A DNA stretch of 64,000 bases from Bog-473 sp049513455. GTDB taxonomy: Bacteria > Actinomycetota > Acidimicrobiia > Acidimicrobiales > RAAP-2. The notes below the pieces were generated by a model. That model was not told where the DNA came from. It worked only from the letters and a program-made list of their open reading frames with translations, and made no database searches. The position numbers and the translations under genes were made by a program. This document shows, piece after piece, positions 43,389-51,642 of this stretch. The stretch is from the NCBI GenBank assembly GCA_049513455.1, contig JBEKWB010000002.1, forward strand, positions 124,001 to 188,000, written 5' to 3'. How positions within the stretch are numbered: the stretch's first letter is position 1; every line of letters starts with the position of its first letter.

Positions 43389-43447
43389 CGAAGCCCTCCT
43401 GAGATGTACCGGCCTCTCCGGCCACGCAGAAAACGGTACCACCCAAG

Positions 43448-43465
43448 CCAACAAATATCTAAAGG
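43448..43465 (-). promoter_or_regulatory. Recurrent operator-like motif (10/12)
   Basis: Read on the minus strand, CTTTAGATATTT matches the island motif at 10 of 12 positions. It lies 60-77 bases upstream of the crotonase start at 43388, in the short space after the P450 gene. Confidence 0.5.
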
Positions 43466-43520
43466 AATCTCCGTCCTCTTAGGCCTGCGCCCAGTCAGCG
43501 AGTAACGGCCCGGGTTCCGG

Positions 43521-44714
43521 TCAGGCGTAGACCGGCAGGTTCAGAGGGCCCCGGACGGTGCTGGTATAGAGCAGCACAGCGTTGTCCCGGTCCACCTGCC
43601 ATTTCGGCCAGCGCTTGAACGTTTCCTCCAAGCCGATCCGGCCCTCCAGTCGGGCCAGGGCCGCGCCCAGGCAGAAGTGGACACCGTATCCGAAGGCCAA
43701 GTGGAGGTCGACCTTTCGGTGGATGTCGAGCACATCGGGATCGTTGTACTTGCGTTCGTCCCGGCCCGCTGAGCCGGTCACCAGCACGACTCGTGAGTTG
43801 GCAGGAATGGTGGCGCCGTGGATGGTGACGTCTTTGGTGACCCATCGACCCTGAACCGGCGACGGCGCCTCGAGCCGGAGAATTTCGTCGATCGCATTTG
43901 GGATGAGGGAGAAGTCCGTGGCCAGCTCCGCTCTCTGGTCGGGATAGTCGGGTAGGACGCTGGCCACCCATCCGAGGTGGCGCGCCACCGTCTCCGAGCC
44001 GGCCGCAAACAAGAGGAGCCCGAAGCTCATCAACTCCTGGTCGGTCAATCGACGGGAATTCCCGGCCTCATCGGTGATCTCCGCCTGCAGCAATTCGGTG
44101 AACATGTCGTGACGAGGGTGGATCTTCCGGTCGGCGAACTGGCCCCCGAGGTACTCGAGGAGTTCCATGATGGCGTTCTTGGACACATCTCCCGTCATTC
44201 CGATACCCGACTCGTCGATGGCGAAGACGTCGTCCACCAGGTGGCGAAGCTTCTCCTGATCCTGTTCGGGCACTCCGAGGAGGGCAGAGATGATGGTCGG
44301 GGGCAGGATGGCGGAGAAGTCCTGCACATAGTCGAATGTCCCGGCGCCGATGTGAGGGTCGAGCAGTTCTGCGCACACGGCCCGGATCCGGTCCTCGAGC
44401 ATCGACACCCGACGACTGGTGAAGGCTCGGGAGACCAGTCGTCGCAACATGGTGTGCCTGGGCGGGTCCAAGGCGATGATCAGCCCTGTATCCGTCATCG
44501 GTTCGCGGGACATCGATTCAAGGGTCGTGCCGTGGCTCGAGCTGAATGCTTCTACGTCCCTGTGGGCCTGCTCGATGTCGTGAAAGCGGGATAGCACCCA
44601 GAAATCGTGGCGATCGTTGTAATAGAGGGGCGCCTCGTCACGTAGGCGCTTCCAGAGCGGGTACGGGTCGTCTCGGAGCTCGGGGCTGAACGGGTCCCAG
44701 TACAGATCGGTCAT
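43521..44714 (-). CDS. Cytochrome P450, paralogue of the one at 51643, 397 aa
   Basis: A heme monooxygenase. The oxygen-binding helix has LLLFAAGSETVARHLGW (about 235-251), ExxR is in DEILRLEAPSP, and the heme loop FGYGVHFCLGAALAR starts near residue 341 with Cys348. MTDLYWDPFSPELRDDPYP at the start was chosen (ATG 44714 with GGAGGG upstream) because the paralogue begins identically. It is roughly 70% identical by eye over the aligned N-terminal half to the P450 at 51643 and is distinct from the CYP142-like one. The substrate is unknown. It is divergent from an amidohydrolase gene. Confidence 0.92.
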   Translation of the reverse strand: MTDLYWDPFSPELRDDPYPLWKRLRDEAPLYYNDRHDFWVLSRFHDIEQAHRDVEAFSSSHGTTLESMSREPMTDTGLIIALDPPRHTMLRRLVSRAFTSRRVSMLEDRIRAVCAELLDPHIGAGTFDYVQDFSAILPPTIISALLGVPEQDQEKLRHLVDDVFAIDESGIGMTGDVSKNAIMELLEYLGGQFADRKIHPRHDMFTELLQAEITDEAGNSRRLTDQELMSFGLLLFAAGSETVARHLGWVASVLPDYPDQRAELATDFSLIPNAIDEILRLEAPSPVQGRWVTKDVTIHGATIPANSRVVLVTGSAGRDERKYNDPDVLDIHRKVDLHLAFGYGVHFCLGAALARLEGRIGLEETFKRWPKWQVDRDNAVLLYTSTVRGPLNLPVYA

Positions 44715-44774
44715 TCGGTCCCTCCGGTCTTGGTGTATCAAGCTTACGCCACGCTGGACCCGCTGGCCACAAAC

Positions 44775-44790
44775 GATCTAGATGTATAGG
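44775..44790 (+). promoter_or_regulatory. Recurrent operator-like motif (10/12), divergent promoter
   Basis: ATCTAGATGTAT matches the island motif at 10 of 12 positions. It sits between the P450 start at 44714 and the amidohydrolase start at 44834, in position to control both. Confidence 0.6.
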
Positions 44791-44833
44791 GTAGGGATCC
44801 TACCGAACAAGACACCCAGGGGAGGAGTTGGTC

Positions 44834-46114
44834 GTGAGAGTCGAAGATCTGATTCTTGTCAGTGTTGATGATCACGCGGTGGAGCCTGCTGATCTCTTCG
44901 CGGGAAGGCTGCCCTCGAAGTACGCCGACCGGGGGCCCCGGATTGTCCGCACCGAAGCCGGAGACGACGTCTGGGAGTTCGAAGGCGTTCAGATCCCCAA
45001 CATCGGCCTCAATGCCGTGGCCGGCCGGCCCGGCGAAGAGTACGGCATCGATCCGACGTCGTTCGATGAGATGCGGCGCGGCTGCTGGGACGTCCATGAG
45101 AGGGTCAAGGACATGTCGGCGGGCGGGGTCCTGGCTTCGATGAACTTCCCGTCGTTCCCTTCGTTCTCCGGCCGCCTCTTTGGCAACAGTCCGGACAAAG
45201 CGCTGGCCCTCGCCGTCGTCCGCGCCTACAACGACTGGCACATCGAGGGTTGGGCCGGCGCCTATCCCGACCGCTTCATCCCCATGGCCATCCCGGTCAT
45301 CTGGGATCCCCAACTGGCCGCAGACGAAGTCCGTCGAGTGGCCGCCAAGGGCTGTCACTCCCTCAGCTTCACGGAGAACCCGGCCACGTTGGGGCTACCG
45401 AGTTTCCACTCCGAGCACTGGGACCCGCTCTGGCAGGCTCTGGTGGATACCGACACCATTCTCAACATCCACCTCGGCTCGTCGGGCCAGGTCGCGGTCA
45501 CCGCCCCCGACGCCCCGATAGACGTCATGATGAGCCTGCAGCCGATGAACATCTGCATGGCGGCGGCTGACCTTCTCTGGTCGAGAGTGTTCCGCAACTT
45601 TCCGGCGCTTAAGGTCGCTCTCTCCGAGGGCGGGACCGGATGGATCCCCTACTTCCTCGACCGGCTGGATCGCGTCTACGACCGCCATCACGTCTGGACC
45701 GGTCAGGACTTCGACGGGCTCAAACCCAGTCAGGTCTTCAAGAAGCATTTCATCACGTGCTTTATCACGGACCCTGTCGGCATCCAGCACCGACACGACA
45801 TCGGGGTCGAGAACATCTGCTGGGAGCTCGACTTTCCTCATTCCGACTCCGAATGGCCACGTGCGCCGGAAGAATTCCTCGAAACCTGCGAGCGCTACGA
45901 CGTACCCGACGACGAGATCAATGCCATCTCGCATGAGAACGCCATGCGCCTTTATCACTTCGACCCTTTCAGCATCCGGCCAAAGGCCCGTAGCACGGTG
46001 GGGGCTCTTCGCTCTGAGGTGAGTGGCCACGACGTTGCCATTCGCAGCTACGAGACCGGACGCCACCACACCAAGTCCGGCACGACCATCGACCAGCTGA
46101 GGCCCACGGCCTGA
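44834..46114 (+). CDS. Amidohydrolase-superfamily protein, 426 aa
   Basis: A TIM-barrel metal-dependent hydrolase or decarboxylase. The front SVDDHAVEPADLF replaces HxH. NIHLGSSGQVAVTAPDAP, ALSEGGTGWIPYFLDRLDR and a late ENICWELDFPHSDSEWPRAP carry barrel His and Asp residues, and ISHENAMRLYHFDP closes the domain. An extra tail of about 50 residues follows. It differs from the protein at 5949 (DFPHSDSEWP against SDWPHAEGTE), so the two are separate lineages. GTG at 44834 has GGAGGAG six bases upstream. Confidence 0.85.
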   Translation: MRVEDLILVSVDDHAVEPADLFAGRLPSKYADRGPRIVRTEAGDDVWEFEGVQIPNIGLNAVAGRPGEEYGIDPTSFDEMRRGCWDVHERVKDMSAGGVLASMNFPSFPSFSGRLFGNSPDKALALAVVRAYNDWHIEGWAGAYPDRFIPMAIPVIWDPQLAADEVRRVAAKGCHSLSFTENPATLGLPSFHSEHWDPLWQALVDTDTILNIHLGSSGQVAVTAPDAPIDVMMSLQPMNICMAAADLLWSRVFRNFPALKVALSEGGTGWIPYFLDRLDRVYDRHHVWTGQDFDGLKPSQVFKKHFITCFITDPVGIQHRHDIGVENICWELDFPHSDSEWPRAPEEFLETCERYDVPDDEINAISHENAMRLYHFDPFSIRPKARSTVGALRSEVSGHDVAIRSYETGRHHTKSGTTIDQLRPTA

Positions 46115-46187
46115 TCAGCGTCGCAAGGGCCGGCCCGGGGCGGCTATCCTCAAATGAACCCGTTCGAGAGAAGATAGGAACACAAGC

Positions 46188-46952
46188 GTGGCTTCGGGCA
46201 AGAAAGGCAACCTCGTGCAACGCGAGAAGCCTCAGCAGATTGCGGACGAGTTGCGCACTTTGATCGTCAGCGGAAAACTCTCCGATGGGGAGTCCCTCGG
46301 ACGGGAGCCCGACCTCGTCGAGCGGTTCGGGGTGTCCCGGCCCTCGTTGAGGGAGGCTTTGCGAATCCTTGAGACCGAAGGACTCATCAGGGTTGTCCGT
46401 GGTCTTCACGGGGGTGTGGTCGTTCAGTCGCCGGACCACCGCATGACGGCGAGGACAGCGGCGCTGGTGCTGCAGTCGCGCAACGTCTCTTTGGCGGATG
46501 TTTTCGAGGCGCGAGGGATGTTGGAGCCTTTGGCCGCCAAAACGGTGGCCTCATCTCGCAGGAGAAGAGCGGCGGCGAATGAACTTCTCCTCCTGATCGA
46601 CGAGGAGCGGGCGGCCCTGGAGGACCCCGACGCGTTCGGCCACGCCAACGCCCGGTTCCACGAGCGCCTCGTGGCGCTCGCGGGCAATCAAACCCTCAGC
46701 ATTCTGACCGAAATGCTCGACGAGATCGTGGTCCGGGCCGTCACTGCCGTGAGCCGGGGTGAGGACAACGTCGGTTCGATTGCAACCCGCCGCCGCGGTA
46801 TCCGATCGCAGGAACGCCTCGTCGAGCTCATCAGGAGCGGTCAGGCGCAAGAAGCCGAAGAGCACTGGCGATCCCATATGTCAATCGTCAGTCGCGTGAT
46901 GCTCGGCCAGGGCTCCAAGACCGTCATCGACCTTCTTCACCATCAGGACTGA
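46188..46952 (+). CDS. GntR-family (FadR subgroup) transcriptional regulator, 254 aa
   Basis: A winged helix (LVERFGVSRPSLREALRILE, about 43-62, then GLHGGVVV) is followed by an all-helical FCD ligand domain with DVFEARGMLEPLAAKTVA, ARFHERLVALAGNQTL and EHWRSHMSIVSR, whose Asp/His residues usually bind a metal and an organic acid. The start is GTG at 46188 with TAGGAAC upstream. It follows the amidohydrolase by 73 bases and may repress that gene. It is one of four recognisable transcription factors in the catabolic island. Confidence 0.9.
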   Translation: MASGKKGNLVQREKPQQIADELRTLIVSGKLSDGESLGREPDLVERFGVSRPSLREALRILETEGLIRVVRGLHGGVVVQSPDHRMTARTAALVLQSRNVSLADVFEARGMLEPLAAKTVASSRRRRAAANELLLLIDEERAALEDPDAFGHANARFHERLVALAGNQTLSILTEMLDEIVVRAVTAVSRGEDNVGSIATRRRGIRSQERLVELIRSGQAQEAEEHWRSHMSIVSRVMLGQGSKTVIDLLHHQD

Positions 46953-47004
46953 ACGTCCCGACTCCAGCGCACGGAGCGGGGCAGGCCAGCCGACCGCCGA
47001 GATC

Positions 47005-47814
47005 TCAGAAGTCCGACCCTCCATCGACATTGACGTCGGCTCCAGTCATGTAACTGTTGACCTCAGAACCCAAGAAGGCGATCACGGGACCTATCTCGCT
47101 CGGGTCTCCGGCACGTCCGAGATAGGCGGGATGCCCGAAGTCCTCGGTGATTACCCGCATCGCGTCGCGGAGGTCGTCGGGATTGACCCCACGTTCGGGC
47201 GGTAGCCTCCGCAGGTAGTCGCGCAGTCCCTGAGAGAGAAACGAGCCCGGCGAGACGGTGTTCACCAGGATTCCGTCAGGGGCCAGCGTCTGACTCAGGT
47301 TCTTGCTCATGCTGGTCAGCGCGGCCTTTGACGCAGTGTAGGCGATCAGTTCTGGCGACTGTCGGCGGGTCGAATGCGCCGAGATATTTACGATACGGGC
47401 CCATGGGGCGGCCCGCAGTAGCGGCAGGCCGACTCGTACACACAGGGCCGCAGAGAGCAATCCGATTCGCATGGTTGCCATCCACTCCTCATCGGAGACA
47501 CTCTCGAAGTGACCGACGCCGACATCCACTGGCCCGACTGCGTTGACCAGCACATTGAGATGTGGCCACTGCTCACCCAGTGATGCGAATGCGGCGCCCA
47601 CCTGACTGCTATCGGTCACATCGGCTGCGAGGGCAACGACATCGGGGCTTCCGGCGTTGCGGACATCCTCAACTGTCGCCTCGAGTCGGGTCGACTGTCT
47701 GGCGAGAACGGCTACCCGGGCTCGCTCGCCAGCAAAAGTCAGGGCTGCGGCTCGACCCATTCCCGAGGAACCCCCCGTAACCACGACGGTTGCATTCCCC
47801 AGTCCGAGATCCAC
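47005..47814 (-). CDS. SDR-family oxidoreductase, 269 aa
   Basis: A classical SDR: TGGSSGMGRAAA (about 13-24), LVNAVGPVDVG, the Ser region VNISAHSTR, catalytic YTASK (about 157-161) and MTGADVNVDGGSDF at the end. LARQSTR after beta-2 suggests NADP(H). A helix insert near LRRLPPERGVNPDDLRDA is a little longer than usual. The start is GTG at 47814. It is divergent from the SDR at 47900 over an 85-base gap. Confidence 0.86.
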   Translation of the reverse strand: MDLGLGNATVVVTGGSSGMGRAAALTFAGERARVAVLARQSTRLEATVEDVRNAGSPDVVALAADVTDSSQVGAAFASLGEQWPHLNVLVNAVGPVDVGVGHFESVSDEEWMATMRIGLLSAALCVRVGLPLLRAAPWARIVNISAHSTRRQSPELIAYTASKAALTSMSKNLSQTLAPDGILVNTVSPGSFLSQGLRDYLRRLPPERGVNPDDLRDAMRVITEDFGHPAYLGRAGDPSEIGPVIAFLGSEVNSYMTGADVNVDGGSDF

Positions 47815-47877
47815 GCAACGAAACCTACCCCAAGGTGCGTACGCAGATCCGGTGGCAGTGCCACGGAGCGCTCACGA

Positions 47878-47894
47878 CCAAATCATATAGACTC
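47878..47894 (-). promoter_or_regulatory. Recurrent operator-like motif, weaker copy over a leaderless start
   Basis: Read on the minus strand, GTCTATATGATT matches the island motif at 9 of 12 positions. On the plus strand TAGACT (47888-47893) is a possible -10 whose start point would be the ATG at 47900, so the message could be leaderless. Confidence 0.45.
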
Positions 47895-47899
47895 TTTGA

Positions 47900-48763
47900 A
47901 TGACTTCGTTCACGGAGAAGTACGGCCCTTGGGCGTTCATCGCGGGTGCTTCCATGGGCATCGGGGCGGCGCTCTCACACGAAGCTGCGGCGCGAGGTTT
48001 GAACGTCCTGATGCTGGCTCGCGGTGCCACAACGCTGGAGGATGCAGCCGCGGCGGTGAATGATGCCCATAAGGTCGAGGTCCGGACTCTCGCGGCTGAC
48101 TTGACCGACCCCGACGTGATCGACAAAGTGTCCGCGGCCATTGCGGACATCGACGTCGGCCTCTTCGTGTACAACGCCGCGGTGGCTCCGGCCGGCCGCT
48201 TTCTCGACGTTGCACTCGCTCCTCAACTGGCGAGTATCGCGGCCAACTGTTCAACCCCGTTGGCGCTCTGTCACCTGCTCGCCCGGCCGATGGTTGCTCG
48301 CGGACGCGGTGGCATAGCCCTGGTCGGGTCCAACGCTGCCAATGCGGGTGCGGTCAAGTTCGCGGCGTACCATGCCGGCAAGGCCTTCCAGTGGATCCTG
48401 GCCGAATCGCTCTGGGCTGAACTGGGAGACGATGGAGTCGATGCGACCTGCATTTTCGTCGGCGCCACCGATGGAGCGAACTACAAATTCTTCATGGAGA
48501 CCCTTGATACCGAGCTCTGCGACAAAACCGACTCGCAGGACCCCCTGGAGCGGGCTCGGGCGAGGCTCATGAAACCAACCCCTCCGGAACAGGTTGCCAC
48601 TGCGTTGTACGACCAGATCGGTTCGGGCCCCGTCTGCTTCGCCGACCCCGACGACGAGTGGGTCTCGAGGCGTTGCATGGCGATGGAGCGAGTCGATGCG
48701 ATCAAGGTCTGGCGTGGCGTGCAGGAAACATCCCTCCGAGTCCCCGATAAACAAGCTCTTTGA
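47900..48763 (+). CDS. SDR-family oxidoreductase, divergent, 287 aa
   Basis: A short-chain dehydrogenase. The cofactor segment is IAGASMGIGAALSHEA (about 14-29), then VYNAAVAPAG, the Ser region ALVGSNAAN, catalytic YHAGK (about 154-158) and a C-terminal half that does not have the usual VTGQ...DGG ending. It ends instead PEQVATALYDQIGSGPVCFA. The cofactor is probably NADP(H), from LARGATT. No ribosome site is seen and the ATG is 6 bases after a possible -10, so the transcript may begin at the start codon. Confidence 0.82.
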   Translation: MTSFTEKYGPWAFIAGASMGIGAALSHEAAARGLNVLMLARGATTLEDAAAAVNDAHKVEVRTLAADLTDPDVIDKVSAAIADIDVGLFVYNAAVAPAGRFLDVALAPQLASIAANCSTPLALCHLLARPMVARGRGGIALVGSNAANAGAVKFAAYHAGKAFQWILAESLWAELGDDGVDATCIFVGATDGANYKFFMETLDTELCDKTDSQDPLERARARLMKPTPPEQVATALYDQIGSGPVCFADPDDEWVSRRCMAMERVDAIKVWRGVQETSLRVPDKQAL

Positions 48764-48798
48764 TTCACCTTGCCCTGCCAGCCCTTCAGTGCTCCGCT

Positions 48799-49821
48799 TC
48801 AGGGGCGGAACTGGTGGGTGGCCCGTACCAGCGGGATCTCCATCTGGTTGACGATCCCGGACGGTGCGGCACACACCATCGGGATAGCGTTCACCACCGG
48901 CATCGCCGTGGTGATGGTTCCATCAAAATGCTCTCCGAAAGGCTCAAGACGGCACCGAACGCCGGGGTCACCTTCGATCTCAATGAGATACCCGTGCGTC
49001 ACCGGCCAGTTAGGCGTCATGTCCTCACCGAGCTTCCACACGAAACTGCACTCGATCAGCGAACGCCCGCCCGTGATTCCCGAGACGGTGCCGCGAAATC
49101 CAGCGATCCGACCTTTCTTCAGGGTCATGTATCCGAGGTCTGTGTCCTGGTCGGCGACGGCGAACTCGACCCGGAAGCCCACCTCGTCGATGGCAAGGCC
49201 GAGAGCCTTTGCCATGACCGGAATCTGGTCCTTGAAGGAGCCGCAAGCCGATTCGCAGGCCTGTGTTGCGGCGGGATCGTCCGGATCAAGATCAAAACCC
49301 TGGGAGCGGAACATCTGCTCATTGGCGTATTCCTTGATGTCGAGCGACTCGAGGATTGAGAGGCGCTCGATACGCCGGCACATGGCACTCACTGACAGGG
49401 CGACCATCGGGGCGTGCCCGGGGTAGATCCCACTGGCGTAGAGCGACGAGCCACCGCGCAATGCGGCGTCGCGGATTCGGTGGGTCTGCTCCTCGCCATA
49501 CCCTTGGCCCGCCAGCATGTACATCGTCGTCACGACATTGGCGCCGGACTCCAGAATCCTGACGAGGTGGTCGAAATTGGGGCGGTAGGGCATGTAGGAC
49601 ACGCAATCGGGATTGAGCGCCAGGAGCGCCTCGATATCATCCGTTGCGACGATACCGATGGGCTCAATTCCGCACAGCTCGCCGACGTCCCGGCCTATTT
49701 TCTCAGCAGAGTAGGCAAAGCAACCGACCAGTTGCAGCACCGGATGGCCCACCATTCCCCTGACGGCCGCCCGCCCGCTCTTTCCAGTTGTCCACTGAAC
49801 GACACGAAGTTGCCGGCTCAT
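48799..49821 (-). CDS. DapB-like NAD(P)-dependent oxidoreductase, 340 aa
   Basis: A Rossmann reductase of the family seen at 15405. It begins LRVVQWTTGKSGRAAVRGMV, then IGIVATDDIEALLALNPDCV, LVRILESGANVVTTMYML, LYASGIYPGHAPMVALSVSA, and the C-terminal PVVNAIPMVCAAPSGIVNQM shared with that paralogue. No catalytic His/Lys pair of true dihydrodipicolinate reductase is apparent. ATG at 49821 is followed by the conserved opening. It is convergent with the SDR at 47900. The substrate is unknown. Confidence 0.82.
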   Translation of the reverse strand: MSRQLRVVQWTTGKSGRAAVRGMVGHPVLQLVGCFAYSAEKIGRDVGELCGIEPIGIVATDDIEALLALNPDCVSYMPYRPNFDHLVRILESGANVVTTMYMLAGQGYGEEQTHRIRDAALRGGSSLYASGIYPGHAPMVALSVSAMCRRIERLSILESLDIKEYANEQMFRSQGFDLDPDDPAATQACESACGSFKDQIPVMAKALGLAIDEVGFRVEFAVADQDTDLGYMTLKKGRIAGFRGTVSGITGGRSLIECSFVWKLGEDMTPNWPVTHGYLIEIEGDPGVRCRLEPFGEHFDGTITTAMPVVNAIPMVCAAPSGIVNQMEIPLVRATHQFRP

Positions 49822-49921
49822 CGGGCGTCCCGCCCTGGGTAGTGATCAGCTGTGACGGCATCTGACATCGACTCCGACCTTTCTCCAAGCCCCCCGGGGC
49901 CGTTCGAGTGCACCTCGCTTC

Positions 49922-50719
49922 TCATGGGGCTGCATCAGCAACGGCATTCACCGCTGCAATCATCGTTTCCGCGCTTCCCGTCAACGGCGCCGGCGACCGC
50001 AACGAGAATATCTCGATGCCTACTGTCCTGTTCGGAAGGAGCGACTCGAAGACACCGATCGCAACGTCGGCAACCTCGTCGGCCTGCATGTAGTCGGCAG
50101 GCGCGTTTCCTTGTGCGGCCCAGATCGGGAAGGCCGAGATCATTTCGTCAGGATCGAAGTTCGAGGCGAAATCCGTCCCGATAGTGGTCCCGACCACCAG
50201 TGTCGTGAAACGGACTTCCGGATGCTCTATTCGCCACGCCCGCATGGTGTCTTCCACGGCCGACTTGCTTGCTGCATAGCCGCCCAAGGCATAGAAGGGC
50301 CGGCCAGCCGATTCCGATGACGCGACCACGACCAGGGCCCCGTCCGAGAGATACGGCAAGAGGGCTGCGATCGTCAGATTCACCCCGACCAGGTTGGTGT
50401 TGAGGGTCACCGCCCACTCCTCCGCCGTCATATTCTTCAGGGTCCGGAGTCGCGCCGTGGCGGCAGTGAACAGGACGATGTCGATCTTGCCGAGTGACGC
50501 TCCCGCTTCCTCGGCGATTCGGGCGCAATCTGTCGACGCCGACAAATCGGCCACGATGATGGTCCCTCCGCCAGCTTCCTGTGTCAGAACCTCCAGGGCC
50601 TCCTTCCGTCGAGCGACGACAGCGATCTTTGCCCCGTGGCGCGCCGCCCGTACCGCCACCGCGCGACCGATGCCGGCGGAAGCCCCCACCACCAGGACCC
50701 CCTTCCCCGATAACCCCAT
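49922..50719 (-). CDS. SDR-family oxidoreductase, 265 aa
   Basis: An SDR with VVGASAGIGRAVAVRAA (about 10-26). FTAATARLR replaces the NNAG motif. The Ser region is VVASSESAG, catalytic YAASK is about 150-154, and the C-terminal part ADEVADVAIGVFESLLPNRTV lacks the classical DGG ending. ARRKEAL suggests NADP(H). ATG at 50719 follows a strong GGAGG. It is divergent from the SDR at 50831, with operator-like motifs in the space between. Confidence 0.84.
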   Translation of the reverse strand: MGLSGKGVLVVGASAGIGRAVAVRAARHGAKIAVVARRKEALEVLTQEAGGGTIIVADLSASTDCARIAEEAGASLGKIDIVLFTAATARLRTLKNMTAEEWAVTLNTNLVGVNLTIAALLPYLSDGALVVVASSESAGRPFYALGGYAASKSAVEDTMRAWRIEHPEVRFTTLVVGTTIGTDFASNFDPDEMISAFPIWAAQGNAPADYMQADEVADVAIGVFESLLPNRTVGIEIFSLRSPAPLTGSAETMIAAVNAVADAAP

Positions 50720-50762
50720 TATCGGCCTCCCCGACCTGTATCGCCTCGCGCCCGATCACAGA

Positions 50763-50777
50763 GAATACATCTAAAGG
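50763..50777 (-). promoter_or_regulatory. Recurrent operator-like motif (10/12)
   Basis: Read on the minus strand, CTTTAGATGTAT matches the island motif at 10 of 12 positions. It lies 44-58 bases upstream of the SDR start at 50719. Confidence 0.55.
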
Positions 50778-50817
50778 TAATGCGGGGGTCAAACGGGTCC
50801 GGTGCGGAGGGGTGTGG

Positions 50818-50838
50818 TATATACCCAGACATGTTTAA
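50818..50838 (+). promoter_or_regulatory. TATATA box and motif copy overlapping a leaderless start
   Basis: TATATA at 50818-50823 is followed by CCAGACATGTTT, 9 of 12 against the island motif, which includes the ATG at 50831. The spacing puts the transcription start at or next to the start codon. Confidence 0.45.
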
Positions 50839-51610
50839 CAGAGGGAAAGTCGCAGTCGTGACGGGCGTGGGGCCGGGCGTCGGACGGAGCATCGCTGTCG
50901 GCTTTGCCCGTCACGGGGTCGACGTCGTGCTCGCCGCCCGTCAACAGAGCCACCTCGAATCTGTCGCCGAGGAGATAAGACTGCTCGGCCGGGCACCTGT
51001 GGCCATCCCGACCGACATCACGCAACCGAGCGCCTGCCAAGAGTTGATTCGCTCGGCCACAGAGCGTTTCGGGGGCGTAGACTTCCTGGTGCAAAACGCC
51101 CATCACGAAGGTGATTGGACGCCTGTGGCCGAGGCCGACGTCGACAGCTGGCGGTCGATCTTCGATGTCAATCTGTACGGCGCGCTCTATCTCGTGAAGG
51201 CGGCCGTGCCGGCGATGCAACTACGCGGCGGGGGCGCCATCGTGCTCGTGAACAGCGGCTCGTTGGTGTCCACCCCGCCGGCTCTCGGCGCCTACACCGC
51301 CTCGAAGGCGGCCCTCGCCGGTATGGCCAGGACGCTCGCTGTCGAAGTGGGTCAGTGGGGAATACGGGTCAACGGGGTTCTCCTGGGCGGCGTAGAGGGC
51401 GAGAACATCCTGCATGCCGCCAAGTGGCAGGCCGCCGCCCAGGGAGTCACCCCTGCGCAATGGCTGGAGAAGCGCAACGCGTCGCTCCCACTGCGGTTCA
51501 TGCCGACTCCGGACCAATGTGCCGACACCGTGCTCTTCTTTTGCTCGGATCTGGCCGCCGCGGTGACCGGCCAACACCTGAGCGTGAATAGCGGCCAGTG
51601 GACAACCTGA
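50831..51610 (+). CDS. SDR-family oxidoreductase, 259 aa
   Basis: A classical SDR: TGVGPGVGRSIA (about 11-22), LVQNAHHEG, the Ser region VLVNSGSLV, catalytic YTASK (about 155-159) and VTGQHLSVNSG near the end (Asn-Ser in place of Asp-Gly). NAHHE instead of NNAG resembles the AAHHN of the SDR at 18950, so the two may be related. The frame is open further left, but residues before 50831 look non-coding. No ribosome site is present; a leaderless message is likely. Confidence 0.86.
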   Translation: MFNRGKVAVVTGVGPGVGRSIAVGFARHGVDVVLAARQQSHLESVAEEIRLLGRAPVAIPTDITQPSACQELIRSATERFGGVDFLVQNAHHEGDWTPVAEADVDSWRSIFDVNLYGALYLVKAAVPAMQLRGGGAIVLVNSGSLVSTPPALGAYTASKAALAGMARTLAVEVGQWGIRVNGVLLGGVEGENILHAAKWQAAAQGVTPAQWLEKRNASLPLRFMPTPDQCADTVLFFCSDLAAAVTGQHLSVNSGQWTT

Positions 51611-51642
51611 GCCGGCACTTCGACGTGTCGGAGGTCTGAATC

